NCBI GenBank assembly: GCA_029253585.1
Contig: JAQWZF010000018.1
Coordinates: 248,001-312,000 of the forward strand
Length of the DNA: 64,000 nt
Direction of reading: 5' to 3'
Origin: Gammaproteobacteria bacterium
GTDB taxonomy: Bacteria > Pseudomonadota > Gammaproteobacteria > Pseudomonadales > Pseudohongiellaceae
The first letter of the stretch is position 1; each line of letters begins with the position of its first letter. The notes beneath the pieces were generated by a model that was not told where the DNA came from, did no database searches, and saw nothing but the letters and a program-made list of their open reading frames with translations. Of the stretch, positions 1 to 10,888 are shown piece by piece. Position numbers and translations under genes: made by a program.

Positions 1-770
1 GCCGACTGTGCAACGGCGAGAGACATGGTTGTGTTACCGCAACGTTCCAGGTCGAATGCGTCCATAAGTTTGCCGAAGCCTCCCGCAGCGACGAGTACGT
101 TTTCCTTGGAAACTTCCACGTCGTCGAAATACATATCGGCGCTAGCCACTCCGCGAAAACCCATGTGGTGGTCACGCTTGCCAAAACTGAATCCTTCGCT
201 GCCTTTTTCTATGACTACCGCCCCGATGCCTTTCGCTCCGGGGATATCGTCCATGCGGCAGTAGACAACATAGGCCTCGGAATGACCGGCACCAGAGCAC
301 CAACGTTTACTCCCATTAACTATCAGGCGGTCAGACTCGACCCTGGCCTGAGTTGTTAGGTCGGTAAGCGCTGACCCGGCGTCGGGCTCGGACATGGAGA
401 CCGCGACTACAATCTCGCCGGAGCAGACTCTTGGCAGTATTTTCTCGCGTAGCCGGTCGCTGCCAAAATGTCCGATCGCAAGGCTAGGGCCAAAGCAGGA
501 TTCGAAGATGGGAAAGGCCACAGCAATAGAGACCTTGGCGATCTCCTCGAGGACTATAACGGCGTCGAGGTGGGACATTCCTGCGCCACCGTATTTCTCG
601 TCGAGATTAACGCCAAGATAGCCCAGTTCGGCGTAGCGTTTGCGTAATTCGATGCCGGGGGGGGCGTCAGACTCTTCTATTTGTCTGGCGATATCGGGCA
701 GTTCTTTCTGGGCAAACTTCTGCACCGACTGCTTGAGTGCTACTTGTTGGTCGGATAGAGTGAAATCCAT
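1..770 (-). CDS. Acyl-CoA dehydrogenase, N-terminal part (cut by window edge)
   Basis: The reverse strand reads open from an ATG at 770 (MDFTLSDQQVALKQSV...) to the window edge, about 256 residues. The family is clear: a helical N-terminal domain with the YGGAGMSHLD stretch near residue 64, the flavin-binding loop SMSEPDAGSA, and, close to the edge, the helix DLERCGNTTMSLAVAQS that begins the C-terminal domain. Acyl-CoA dehydrogenases are FAD enzymes that put a 2,3-double bond into an acyl-CoA and pass electrons to ETF. The C-terminal part with the catalytic glutamate lies outside the window, so chain-length preference cannot be judged. It is divergent from prfC. Confidence 0.9.
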   Translation of the reverse strand, partial: MDFTLSDQQVALKQSVQKFAQKELPDIARQIEESDAPPGIELRKRYAELGYLGVNLDEKYGGAGMSHLDAVIVLEEIAKVSIAVAFPIFESCFGPSLAIGHFGSDRLREKILPRVCSGEIVVAVSMSEPDAGSALTDLTTQARVESDRLIVNGSKRWCSGAGHSEAYVVYCRMDDIPGAKGIGAVVIEKGSEGFSFGKRDHHMGFRGVASADMYFDDVEVSKENVLVAAGGFGKLMDAFDLERCGNTTMSLAVAQS

Positions 771-884
771 ATCGGCGATTCCTTGTGCTGAGTTACTCGG
801 TCGTGTTTCTCGATAGTGTAGAGTAACCGGCAGCCAAGCTGTAGGCCAGTGTTAGCGATCGGTTTCCCTAGTCTTGCTCCCTGC

Positions 885-893
885 TGCTATAAT
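885..893 (+). promoter_or_regulatory. Extended -10 promoter element upstream of prfC
   Basis: A perfect TGC-TATAAT extended -10 motif, with no convincing -35 box upstream. Transcription would start near 900, giving prfC a leader of about 90 nt if translation begins at 992. Confidence 0.45.
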
Positions 894-991
894 CGCGCCC
901 GATTTGAATGGGCAGACGATCTACTACTTCTACAATCTGGCATCGAGAGCTTGAACTTGCACTCTCTAAGATCACAACACGGCATATCAGC

Positions 992-2578
992 ATGGGCATT
1001 GAAGCACTGAACGACGAAATAGGGCGCCGCCGCGTTATGGCTATTATTTCGCATCCCGACGCTGGTAAGACCACCATCACGGAAAAACTACTGCTATTCG
1101 GCAACCTGATCCAGGTGGCGGGCTCGGTAAAGAGCAAGAAATCCGATCGTCACGCGACATCGGACTGGATGGCGATGGAGCAGCAGCGTGGTATCTCGGT
1201 GACCTCATCGGTGATGCAGTTCCCGTATAAGGGACGCATGGTGAATCTGCTGGATACACCCGGCCATGAAGATTTCTCCGAAGACACTTACCGCGTTCTG
1301 ACCGCTGTAGACTCGGCACTCATGGTTGTCGATGGAGCTAAAGGTGTAGAAGAGAGAACGATCAAGTTGATGGATGTCTGTAGACTGCGCGACACCCCGA
1401 TCTTCACTTTCGTCAATAAGCTAGACAGAGATATTCGTGACCCTATTGAGATTCTCGATGAGATTGAGACGGTGCTGAACATAAAGTGTGCGCCGATAAA
1501 CTGGCCGCTAGGTATGGGCAAGGAATTCAAGGGCGTCTATAACCTGTATGAAGACAAAATTCACGTCTATCAACAAGGCCAGGGAAATAAAATTCCCGAC
1601 GAGGTTGTCATCGATGGCCTGGACAGCCCTGAGACGAAAGAGCTTCTCGGAAGCTATGCGCAAGATTTTAAAGACGAGATAGAGCTGGTGCGCGGTGCCA
1701 GCAATCATTTCGACAGGGAGGCATACTCAAAGGGTGACTTGACTCCTGTCTATTTTGGTACTGCTCTGGGAAATTTTAGTGTAAAAGAAATGCTCGCGGA
1801 TTTTGTAGACTGGGCTCCCCAGCCGCAGGACAGAGAAACCGAGTCGCGTATCGTAAGTGCTAAAGAGAAGGATTTTAGCGGCTTCGTTTTCAAGATCCAG
1901 GCGAATATGGATCCGAAGCATCGTGACAGAATCGCGTTCATGAGAATCTGTTCCGGAAAGTATACTAAGGGTATGAAGATGCGGCACACACGCATTGGCA
2001 AGGATGTGAAAGTGGCGGACGCGGTTACTTTTCTGGCCGGCGACAGAGAGCAGGCAGAGTCTGCTGTATCGGGCGATATTATAGGCCTGCATAATCACGG
2101 AACGATCCAGATTGGAGATACCTTCACAACTGGCGAGGAACTGAAGTTTCGCGGTATTCCCCATTTCGCTCCAGAACTGTTTAGGCGAATACGGCTACAA
2201 GATCCGCTTAAGATGAAGCAGTTGCAGAAGGGGCTCACGCAACTTTCCGAGGAGGGCTCAACACAGGTGTTCTTGCCGCTGCGCAACAACGATCTAATTG
2301 TCGGCGCCGTGGGTGTCCTCCAATTTGAAGTGGTGGCCTTTAGATTAAAAGATGAATACAAGGTCGACTGTATCTACGAGCCAGTTACGATCTATGTTGC
2401 CAGATGGGTGGATTCCGAGAATAAGGCCAAGCTGGAAGAATTCAAGAAGAAGGCGCATGAGAATCTGTCTATAGATGGCGGGGGATATCTGACCTATCTT
2501 GCGCCCACCAGAGTGAACCTCAGTCTGATGGAAGAACGCTGGCCGGATATAGAATTCCGTGCAACTCGTGAACACTGA
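992..2578 (+). CDS. prfC: Peptide chain release factor 3 (RF3)
   Basis: RF3 is a translational GTPase that removes RF1/RF2 from the ribosome after peptide release. The 528-residue product has the G1 loop HPDAGKTT (21-28), the switch II motif DTPGHED (88-94) and the NKLD guanine-specificity motif (142-145), followed by the usual beta-barrel and C-terminal domains, and it ends in TREH as RF3 proteins do. The frame is open further upstream to an ATG at 908, which would add 28 residues. I prefer 992 because it gives the family length (E. coli 529) and because 908 would sit almost on the predicted transcription start. Neither start has a strong Shine-Dalgarno. It lies directly before tgt, a place where queA is often found in relatives. 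Confidence 0.95.
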   Translation: MGIEALNDEIGRRRVMAIISHPDAGKTTITEKLLLFGNLIQVAGSVKSKKSDRHATSDWMAMEQQRGISVTSSVMQFPYKGRMVNLLDTPGHEDFSEDTYRVLTAVDSALMVVDGAKGVEERTIKLMDVCRLRDTPIFTFVNKLDRDIRDPIEILDEIETVLNIKCAPINWPLGMGKEFKGVYNLYEDKIHVYQQGQGNKIPDEVVIDGLDSPETKELLGSYAQDFKDEIELVRGASNHFDREAYSKGDLTPVYFGTALGNFSVKEMLADFVDWAPQPQDRETESRIVSAKEKDFSGFVFKIQANMDPKHRDRIAFMRICSGKYTKGMKMRHTRIGKDVKVADAVTFLAGDREQAESAVSGDIIGLHNHGTIQIGDTFTTGEELKFRGIPHFAPELFRRIRLQDPLKMKQLQKGLTQLSEEGSTQVFLPLRNNDLIVGAVGVLQFEVVAFRLKDEYKVDCIYEPVTIYVARWVDSENKAKLEEFKKKAHENLSIDGGGYLTYLAPTRVNLSLMEERWPDIEFRATREH

Positions 2579-2589
2579 CCGATAGTTGA

Positions 2590-3735
<1,146 letters not shown>

Positions 3736-3990
3736 TTATTCGTTCTAGGCACTTGAAAATAAAGCAATAATCCCAAATTAGCGAGAGGGTGGATCGTAAA
3801 GCAGGTTGATCCCGAGTCTGCAGCCAATAGCCAGAAGCTGCAGAAAACGGTCCGCAAGAGCGAGTGGCCATGAACGTCGATATAAAGTTGGCTAACTAAA
3901 ATTAGCAATACAAGTGGTGCATTGAAGCGGGGTACAATGTCCATCTTCATTTGCCTGAACGGTTTTACTATTTCCCTGAGAGAGTCATTC
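3736..3990. other. Intergenic region between tgt and yajC
   Basis: About 255 nt without a convincing gene. A TACAAT -10-like hexamer at 3933-3938 could start a yajC-secDF transcript, but it has no clear -35. I see no strong hairpin. Confidence 0.35.
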
Positions 3991-4317
3991 ATGAATTTTA
4001 TCTTCCCTACAGCCTATGCCCAGGAAGCGGCGGGGCAACCGTCTATGACGTACAATCTGATTTTATTTGGCGGTATGTTCGTCCTTTTCTATCTGATTCT
4101 GTGGCGCCCGCAATCGAAGCGTGCCAAGGAGCATAAAGAGCTTATTTCCAGTGTCTCCAAGGGTGATGAAGTGATGACCTCGGGCGGGCTTATGGGCAAG
4201 GTTACTAAGGTGAACGATGACTATATTGCCGTGGAAGTTGCGCCGACTGTAGAGCTCAAGTTGCAGAGATCTTCAGTCGCAGCGGTCCTGCCAAAAGGAA
4301 CAATAAATCAGATCTAG
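3991..4317 (+). CDS. yajC: Preprotein translocase subunit YajC
   Basis: A 108-residue single-pass inner membrane protein of the SecDF-YajC complex. After a short periplasmic N-terminus (MNFIFPTAYAQ) there is one membrane helix at about 25-42 (LILFGGMFVLFYLILW), then the cytoplasmic segment RPQSKRAKEHKELISS and the conserved GDEVMTSGGLMGKV turn. The frame is open upstream to 3922, but the start at 3991 gives the family length (E. coli 110) and has a purine-rich GAGAGAG ahead of it. It is followed by secD after 63 nt and secF, and is probably in the same operon. Confidence 0.95.
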   Translation: MNFIFPTAYAQEAAGQPSMTYNLILFGGMFVLFYLILWRPQSKRAKEHKELISSVSKGDEVMTSGGLMGKVTKVNDDYIAVEVAPTVELKLQRSSVAAVLPKGTINQI

Positions 4318-4380
4318 TTACGCCGGACTTTTAAACAACTGTTTACAAACCGACGAACAAGAACTAGCTGGTAACTCAAT

Positions 4381-6252
4381 ATGTTGAACAAATACTCGGC
4401 CTGGAAAAATATTCTCATTCTCTTAGTGGTTATCTGGGGCTTCATGTATTCCCTGCCTAACCTCTATCCAGATGACCCTGCCTTACAGATATCCCATGAG
4501 CTTACAGAGTTAAGTCAGGGAGACTTACCCACGATCATGTCGGCTCTGGAAGCGGCCGAGGTCCAGTTCTTCGGTGAGGAAGTAGATAGCGAGAGTATTC
4601 TTATTCGCTTGAATAACCTGGACGACCAATTGCGTGCGAAGACGGCGATCGAAGAGGCTCTGGGTGATAGTTATATCGTAGCCCTCAATCTCGCGCCTAC
4701 TACGCCGGGTTGGTTGCAAGCCATTGGCGCAGGCAAGATGAACCTGGGCCTGGACTTACAGGGCGGGGTGCATTTCCTAATGGAAGTTGACATGGACGCC
4801 GCGCTAACGCGGCGCATGGAAGACAATCTGAGTAATGTCAGAACCATCTTAAGAGAGCTGAGGATTCGAAGTCGCGGTCTCAATCTGATCTCGAATTCCC
4901 ATATAGAAGTTCGCTTCGCGAACACTGATGATCGCAGTCAGGCTAGATCAGAACTCGTCGATGTTTTTCCCGAACTACAGTTTCAGAATCGGGAGACGCA
5001 AGGGGTGTTTATCTTGGATATGCGTATGACGCCTGCTACGGCGCTGCAGATTCAGAACGACACCTTGCAGGCAAACAGAACCACCTTACTGAATCGTGTG
5101 GATACGCTAGGCGTTTCGGAACCCACAGTGCAGCAGCAGGGGTCTGACAGAATCGTCGTAGAACTGCCAGGGATGCAGGATCCAGCTCAGGCGATTAGAA
5201 TTTTGCAGCGTATCGCTACACTGGAATTTCACCTCGAAGCAGAATTGGGTGCCTCTAGTCTCAGTTATGAGACTTATGAGTACGAGGGTATTCCAGTCAA
5301 CGTAGATAACGACGTAATCTTGCAGGGTGACCGTGTTAGCAACGCAGTGTATTCACTCGACCAGAACAGTCAGCCTCAAGTTCTGCTGAGTCTCGATGCG
5401 CAGGGTGGCAATCAAATGAACCGCGCGACTCGCGACAACGTGAATCGACGCATGGATGTGCTGCTAATCGAGACCAAGTCTCGCACCATTACAACTGTTA
5501 ACGAGGACGGTGAGGAAGTAGAAGAGATTGAGTTCTATGAAGACAAAGAGTTAATCACCCACGCTACTATTCTGCAGCCATTAGGCAGGCAGTTCAGCAT
5601 CACCGGTTTGACGCCGCGTGAGGCAAGTGATCTGGCTCCGCTAATTCGATCAGGTTCATTGGCTGCTCCTATGACGATTGTAGAGCAGTCGGTTATTGGG
5701 CCGTCAATGGGGCAGGAAAACCTCGATCAGGGATTGCTGGGTGTGCAGGTTGCAGCCGGCCTCGTGGTTATCTTCATGCTCTTCTATTATCGCGCCTTCG
5801 GTATGGCGGCCAATGCCGCCCTAATAATGAATATCCTCATGATCGTGGCGGTGATGTCTTCGATCATCCCGGCGACACTCACGCTGCCGGGTATCGTTGG
5901 TATTGTTCTAACAGTTGGTATGGCGGTTGACGCGAATGTGCTCATCTTCACGAGGATACGTGAAGAGTTGGGCAATGGAGCGCCACCGCAGCAGGCCATC
6001 GACGCGGGCTACAACCGCGCTTTTACCACAATCCTAGATGCCAACCTAACTACATTTCTGGTTGCGGCAGTCCTGTATACGATCGGTACCGGACCGGTAC
6101 GAGGCTTCGCTATCACTCTGATGATCGGAATTATCACTTCAATGTTCACCGCTATCGTTGGAACCAGGGCAATAGTGAATCTGATCTATGGTGGTAAATC
6201 GGTGAAGACACTATCCATAGGTAATTTTCGCAAGAAGGCCAAAGCGGCCTAA
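4381..6252 (+). CDS. secD: Protein translocase subunit SecD
   Basis: SecD, with SecF, uses the proton gradient to pull preproteins through SecYEG on the periplasmic side. The 623-residue protein has an N-terminal helix (about 10-27), the LGLDLQGGVHFLMEV motif after residue 120, the large periplasmic P1 domain, and five more membrane helices from about 445 on, ending with the conserved GMAVDANVLIFTRIREEL segment. This is the full-length architecture found in gammaproteobacteria. Its stop is 26 nt before secF. Confidence 0.97.
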   Translation: MLNKYSAWKNILILLVVIWGFMYSLPNLYPDDPALQISHELTELSQGDLPTIMSALEAAEVQFFGEEVDSESILIRLNNLDDQLRAKTAIEEALGDSYIVALNLAPTTPGWLQAIGAGKMNLGLDLQGGVHFLMEVDMDAALTRRMEDNLSNVRTILRELRIRSRGLNLISNSHIEVRFANTDDRSQARSELVDVFPELQFQNRETQGVFILDMRMTPATALQIQNDTLQANRTTLLNRVDTLGVSEPTVQQQGSDRIVVELPGMQDPAQAIRILQRIATLEFHLEAELGASSLSYETYEYEGIPVNVDNDVILQGDRVSNAVYSLDQNSQPQVLLSLDAQGGNQMNRATRDNVNRRMDVLLIETKSRTITTVNEDGEEVEEIEFYEDKELITHATILQPLGRQFSITGLTPREASDLAPLIRSGSLAAPMTIVEQSVIGPSMGQENLDQGLLGVQVAAGLVVIFMLFYYRAFGMAANAALIMNILMIVAVMSSIIPATLTLPGIVGIVLTVGMAVDANVLIFTRIREELGNGAPPQQAIDAGYNRAFTTILDANLTTFLVAAVLYTIGTGPVRGFAITLMIGIITSMFTAIVGTRAIVNLIYGGKSVKTLSIGNFRKKAKAA

Positions 6253-6278
6253 GCCTGCCGGTGGGAAATTAGACTACT

Positions 6279-7229
6279 ATGCTAACTGAAAAAAAATTCG
6301 ACTTTATGGGCTACCGCAAAATAGCGGGCGTCGCTTCAATTGTGCTAATTATTGTTTCCATCATTTCTTTGGCGGTCAATTCATTAGAATTTGGTTTGGA
6401 CTTTACATCGGGCACCTCGGTTCGTCTGAGCTATTCAGAGTCGGTAGTCGTTGAAGAGGTGAACCAGACACTTCGCGATAATGGCTATGAAGATGCTGTG
6501 GTCGTCACGTTCGGTTCGGATAGAGAAATTCGAGTCTTGTTGCCGGTCGATGAGAATATCGAGGTGGGAGATCAGGCGGCGCAGGCGGTTATCGTCGGTG
6601 AGTACATAGCAGAGTTGCTGCAGAACAGCAGTGGAAGTCAGATCACCCTGCTTGGTTCCGACTATGTTAGTGCGAAGGTAGGTGGTGAGCTGGTCGAGTC
6701 CGGTGGTATCGGTATGCTGGTAGCCCTGGCGATCATCATGGTGTACATCGCCATGCGCTTTCAGTTTAAGTTTTCCGTCGGTGCCGTGGTCGCACTCGCG
6801 CACGATCTGATAATAACCCTAGGAATATTTTCCCTGTTCCGCATTGAGTTTAATTTGAATACTTTGGCGGCATTACTGGCGATCATCGGCTATTCCTTGA
6901 ACGATACCATCGTGGTATCTGACCGAATTCGTGAAAATTTTCGTCGTATGCGTAAGGGTACGCCGATAGAGATGGTGAACACTTCGCTGAACCAGACCTT
7001 ATCCAGAACATTAATCACCTCATTAACTACCTTGCTGGTGCTCTTCTCCATTCTTCTTATTGGGGGCGAATCAACTCAGGGTTTTGCCGTTGCACTTATT
7101 ATCGGTGTGGTGATCGGAACCTATTCCTCTATCTATATTGCTTCGAATGTCATCCTGTATATGAATGTGACGCGGGAAGACTTGATGCTACCGGTGAAGG
7201 AAGGCTCTGAACTAGACGATATTCCCTAG
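6279..7229 (+). CDS. secF: Protein translocase subunit SecF
   Basis: The 316-residue partner of SecD. It shows the first membrane helix (about 15-35), the GLDFTSGTSVRLSYSE motif at the start of its small periplasmic domain, and the C-terminal membrane block with IGYSLNDTIVVSDRIREN, the SecF counterpart of the SecD motif that carries residues for proton coupling. It is separate from SecD, as usual in gammaproteobacteria. No strong terminator follows before the mltD-like gene. Confidence 0.97.
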   Translation: MLTEKKFDFMGYRKIAGVASIVLIIVSIISLAVNSLEFGLDFTSGTSVRLSYSESVVVEEVNQTLRDNGYEDAVVVTFGSDREIRVLLPVDENIEVGDQAAQAVIVGEYIAELLQNSSGSQITLLGSDYVSAKVGGELVESGGIGMLVALAIIMVYIAMRFQFKFSVGAVVALAHDLIITLGIFSLFRIEFNLNTLAALLAIIGYSLNDTIVVSDRIRENFRRMRKGTPIEMVNTSLNQTLSRTLITSLTTLLVLFSILLIGGESTQGFAVALIIGVVIGTYSSIYIASNVILYMNVTREDLMLPVKEGSELDDIP

Positions 7230-7359
7230 TCTTGCGGCGACGGCCATCAGTATTTGGCCTCAACAGAGCACTATCTGCGACAATTAGCACTTGGCGATCA
7301 AGCCCATTATTGCTATGTTTTAGCCGGTTAACATCCGTTGCTCATGAGGCTAGTGCAGT

Positions 7360-9594
7360 TTGACCCACTCGGTACAACAATCACAGCATAGCAAGCAGGC
7401 ATTCATTAGCTGGCGCGCTGCGTTTTCGCTGCTGTTATTGCAAATCTCCCTGCTATTGCCCCTGCAATCTCTGGCCCAAGACCCTGCGCTTTTTCCCCGA
7501 CCGCCAGAATTGGACCCGGCGGTTAACTTCTGGGTTCGTGTGTATACCGAAGTCGACACGCAGAGTGGCTTCCTACACGACTCTCAGCATCTGAGCGTTA
7601 TCTACACCGACATGCGTCTCAATCGACGCTTGATCGAAGCGCGCCGCAAGCAGATTCAAGAAGACCTCAGGGTGCTGGCGACGGGTAAGCGCGATCAACT
7701 CACAGGTCCCCAGCGCGATATACTTGCGCTGTGGCCGGACAATGTCAGTAACGAGACCCTGCGCATCGCCGCTTCTAACGTCCGCTGGCAGCTGGGGCAG
7801 TCTGATAGATTTCTGGGTGGCCTACAAAGATCGGGCGCCTATCGAGAACATATAGTTAATGTTGTTCGTGAGAAGAGACTGCCGGTTGAGCTTGGCGTGC
7901 TTCCCCATGTTGAGTCTTCGTTTAATCCGGGTGCGTTCTCTAGCGCATCGGCCGCGGGCATGTGGCAATTTGGCCGCGCCACTGGGCAACGTTTCATGCG
8001 TATCGATCACATCGTCGACGAGAGAATGGATCCCTATACCGCAACCAATGCGGCCATGAGTTTACTTGAGTACAACTATAGCGTGTTGGGAACCTGGCCC
8101 TTGGCTCTTACCGCCTACAATCATGGTGCCGGTGGAATTGCCAGAGCGGTTAGAGAAACGAAAACAACGGATATCGAAAAAATTGTCGCGAATTACCGTG
8201 GGAGATCATTTGGCTTTGCGTCGCGCAATTTCTACGCGCAGTTTCTCGCCGTGCTTGAAGTTGAGAATAGGGCGGATGAATTTTTTGGCGAGGTGCGATT
8301 TAATCCCGCGCCGCAATTTCGCGAAATTACGACGGACTCTTTCATAGATGCAGAGGTTTTTGCAAGCTCGTTAGGGATTAGCCTGGAGCAGCTGCGCGCC
8401 GATAATAGAGCGCTGCGCCCCGTGGTCTGGGAAGGAAACAAGAGAATTCCGTCGGGATTTACCGTCAAGGTGCGTGAAGAGGTAGTGCCCTTTGGTGATA
8501 TCTTGGCGATGGTGCCTAATCAGTTCAAATTCTCGGTACAGACGCCAGATGTAGCCTATGTCGTCGAACGCGGAGATAGCCTGTCCGTCATCGCCAGACG
8601 CTTTAATACGTCGGTGACAAGACTCGCCGCATTGAATCAGTTACCCAGTCGGAACAGGATCCAAATTGGTCAGCGTCTTCTGCTGCCTCAGGATAGCAGT
8701 GAGCCTCTCCAGATCGCGTCGGCAGTGTCCGATGAAGGGGCCTATACCGTGCGCCGCGGCGATACAGTTTCTCTGATAGCGGCTCGTTATGGTGTCACGG
8801 AGCAAGCGTTATTGGGTATCAACGGTCTTCAAGACCCACACAGAATTTATCCAGGCCAGAAACTCACAATGCCAGGCTATGTGAATGACAGCGTTCAGGT
8901 TGCCGTTGTTGAAACGACTGCTGCGCCGACACCGCCTGCACAGGAGCAAGTAGAAGCAGTTGGAGAGCCGGATATCGAGGCCATCTCGGCGCCAGTGATG
9001 CAGGTAGAGGAACAACTGGCGTTGCGCATTCCCCCCGCCGCTGTATTGCCTGATAATCAGGAATTAGAAGGTCCGGTTACCGATGAGGAAAGCGTGGCAG
9101 AGGCCTTGGATCCGGTAATCGATCTTAGTGAGAGCAACGAGCGACTCGTTGAAAGCCTGTCTGCCGACCCGTCCGATTACACGGTGGCGAGCAATAATAC
9201 GGTGGAGGTTCAAGCCTCGGAGACTCTTGGGCATTTTGCAGACTGGTTGGGAATTCGCGCATGGGACGTGCGCAGATTGAATGATATGGCGTTCCAGGAC
9301 CCGGTCATCGTTGGTAAGCGTCTGGCCCTGAATTTTTCCAATGTGAATATTGCGGAATTTGAACGCACTCGCAGGGCGTTCCATTCCAACCTGCAGGGGG
9401 AATTTTTCAGCAGCTACCGCATTCAGGGCGTCGAGTCATACCAAATCAAGCGTAACGATAATATTGGTGTTATAGCTAGAAACCGCTACTCGACTCCAAT
9501 CTGGTTGCTGCGTCAGTACAATCCTGAGTTAGATTTCAACCGCATACAAATCGGTCAGCAGATCGTGTTCCCCCTATTAGAGCAAGCTGAATAG
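7360..9594 (+). CDS. mltD: Membrane-bound lytic murein transglycosylase D-like, with LysM modules
   Basis: This exported enzyme should cleave the MurNAc-GlcNAc bond of peptidoglycan to give 1,6-anhydro ends. A signal peptide occupies about residues 1-40 (cleavage near SLAQ). The SLT domain has catalytic Glu185 in HVESSFNP, then AAGMWQF (199-204) and AYNHGAG (252-258). Two clear LysM domains follow (about 400-446, YVVERGDSL; 461-505, YTVRRGDTV), then a degenerate one (about 607-650) and a fourth at the C-terminus (about 693-741). At 744 residues it is much longer than E. coli MltD (452). The only start that keeps the signal peptide is a TTG at 7360, because the frame has a stop at 7351-7353. 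There is no lipobox, so it may be soluble in the periplasm despite the family name. Confidence 0.88.
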   Translation: MTHSVQQSQHSKQAFISWRAAFSLLLLQISLLLPLQSLAQDPALFPRPPELDPAVNFWVRVYTEVDTQSGFLHDSQHLSVIYTDMRLNRRLIEARRKQIQEDLRVLATGKRDQLTGPQRDILALWPDNVSNETLRIAASNVRWQLGQSDRFLGGLQRSGAYREHIVNVVREKRLPVELGVLPHVESSFNPGAFSSASAAGMWQFGRATGQRFMRIDHIVDERMDPYTATNAAMSLLEYNYSVLGTWPLALTAYNHGAGGIARAVRETKTTDIEKIVANYRGRSFGFASRNFYAQFLAVLEVENRADEFFGEVRFNPAPQFREITTDSFIDAEVFASSLGISLEQLRADNRALRPVVWEGNKRIPSGFTVKVREEVVPFGDILAMVPNQFKFSVQTPDVAYVVERGDSLSVIARRFNTSVTRLAALNQLPSRNRIQIGQRLLLPQDSSEPLQIASAVSDEGAYTVRRGDTVSLIAARYGVTEQALLGINGLQDPHRIYPGQKLTMPGYVNDSVQVAVVETTAAPTPPAQEQVEAVGEPDIEAISAPVMQVEEQLALRIPPAAVLPDNQELEGPVTDEESVAEALDPVIDLSESNERLVESLSADPSDYTVASNNTVEVQASETLGHFADWLGIRAWDVRRLNDMAFQDPVIVGKRLALNFSNVNIAEFERTRRAFHSNLQGEFFSSYRIQGVESYQIKRNDNIGVIARNRYSTPIWLLRQYNPELDFNRIQIGQQIVFPLLEQAE

Positions 9595-9599
9595 TCTCA

Positions 9600-10739
9600 C
9601 TACGCTTCTCTCGCATTCACCAACTTATCGAAAAGCCTCGCGTATTCAGGTCGCAGTTTTCCCTGTGAATACTCATCCAGATTAATCTTGGGAAGCGCTG
9701 TGTTGTTATCTTGCAACTGCTGCCAGGCTTTGAGTGGGGCTAACACTGCCTGGCAGTTTTTCTGGTCGGAATTTTTTGCGTCAAAGTTATACAGAAACTG
9801 ACTCTCGAGGTATTCGGGATAAACTAATTTATTGGGGGCAAGAGGTGTGCATCCCAACGCACAGGCTTCTTGCAAGGACAGGCCTTGGAAATCATGCAAT
9901 GCTGTAGAAAGCACTACATCGCAGCGCCTAAGAAGTTTGGTGTATTGCTCGCGATCCTCGATGAAGCCAAAATTACCCGGATCAATAGAGAGCGCAGACG
10001 CATGTTGCTGCAACAGGCCGTGAATCTTCTGAAACTCCTCAGGGGATGATCTGAATTGTTGGCCGACCACGTGCAATCGAATCGGCAATCGCTGCTGCAG
10101 GATCTGCTCTGTCAGCAGTAATAATAATTTTGGTCCTTTGTCGTATTCCCAGCGATGATTCCAAATCACATCGAGAATTTCCTTAGGCTGGCGAGTGTCG
10201 GGTAGGCATTCGACTTCCTTCAGTGGGACGGGAACAACTTCGCTTTTCTGATATCTCAGCAATAGTTCCTCTGGCAATCGATCCGGAAGTTTTTCCAGCA
10301 AGCCTTTAGCCCCCTGTAAGAACGTGGAGCGATTGTAGTTGCTATTGAAAGCCACAGCGTCGGCGCAGTAGGCGGAATACAACGGGACCAACTGCGGTTC
10401 GACGTTATTGCTTCTTTGCGTGTTGCCCGCCGGATAGACGAACTGATTCTCATGAAAGTAAAGCAATGTGGGGATTTTACTTAAGCTGGGCACAAAGCCG
10501 CGAAGACTCGTCAGGTCAACCATGGAGGTCGCGATGAGCAGGTCGTATTGTTGGGTTAATGCGTCTTGTTCATTGAGAGCCCACTGCAGGCTATTGCCGC
10601 GTATGCGCCAATTGAAATGTCTGGGTGGCAGCGCGAGCTGTGTCCATTCATGCTCGGGGAACATAGCCGCTAGGCGCCTGCGCCAGATTGTATGGCTCAT
10701 GGCGTCATAGGCAGACAATAGTAGGATTTTATAACTCAT
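9600..10739 (-). CDS. QTMAN-like glycosyltransferase (tRNA-queuosine alpha-mannosyltransferase family)
   Basis: A 379-residue protein resembling human GTDC1, now known as QTMAN, which puts mannose on queuosine-34 of tRNA-Asp. The N-terminal domain (about 1-175, former DUF3524) has PPRHFNWRIRGNSLQW, YFHENQFVYP (94-103) and AFNSNYNRSTFL (130-141). The C-terminal half is a GT-B Rossmann domain with WNHRWEYDKGP (193-203) and a typical nucleotide-sugar E-x7-E-type region (LQEACALGCTPLAPN). It converges on the mltD-like gene with only 5 nt between stops. tgt lies 6 kb away, so both a queuosine donor pathway and this enzyme are local. That it mannosylates tRNA here is inference; a different glycosyl acceptor is possible. 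Confidence 0.8.
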   Translation of the reverse strand: MSYKILLLSAYDAMSHTIWRRRLAAMFPEHEWTQLALPPRHFNWRIRGNSLQWALNEQDALTQQYDLLIATSMVDLTSLRGFVPSLSKIPTLLYFHENQFVYPAGNTQRSNNVEPQLVPLYSAYCADAVAFNSNYNRSTFLQGAKGLLEKLPDRLPEELLLRYQKSEVVPVPLKEVECLPDTRQPKEILDVIWNHRWEYDKGPKLLLLLTEQILQQRLPIRLHVVGQQFRSSPEEFQKIHGLLQQHASALSIDPGNFGFIEDREQYTKLLRRCDVVLSTALHDFQGLSLQEACALGCTPLAPNKLVYPEYLESQFLYNFDAKNSDQKNCQAVLAPLKAWQQLQDNNTALPKINLDEYSQGKLRPEYARLFDKLVNAREA

Positions 10740-10841
10740 TACAGCCTGTCATGCATTCAGGAAATTTTCGATACGCAAGTTTTGCATATTTTTCGCTTAC
10801 AGGTTAGCTTGCTCAATCGAACTATTCCGCTGCCATTGCAG

Positions 10842-10850
10842 TGGTATAAC
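10842..10850 (+). promoter_or_regulatory. Extended -10 element upstream of the glutathione transferase gene
   Basis: TGG-TATAAC, an extended -10-type sequence 38 nt before the GTG start. No good -35 is seen. Confidence 0.35.
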
Positions 10851-10888
10851 ACAAGCAGTCACAAGAAGTGTTGCGAGGGAGAGAAATA

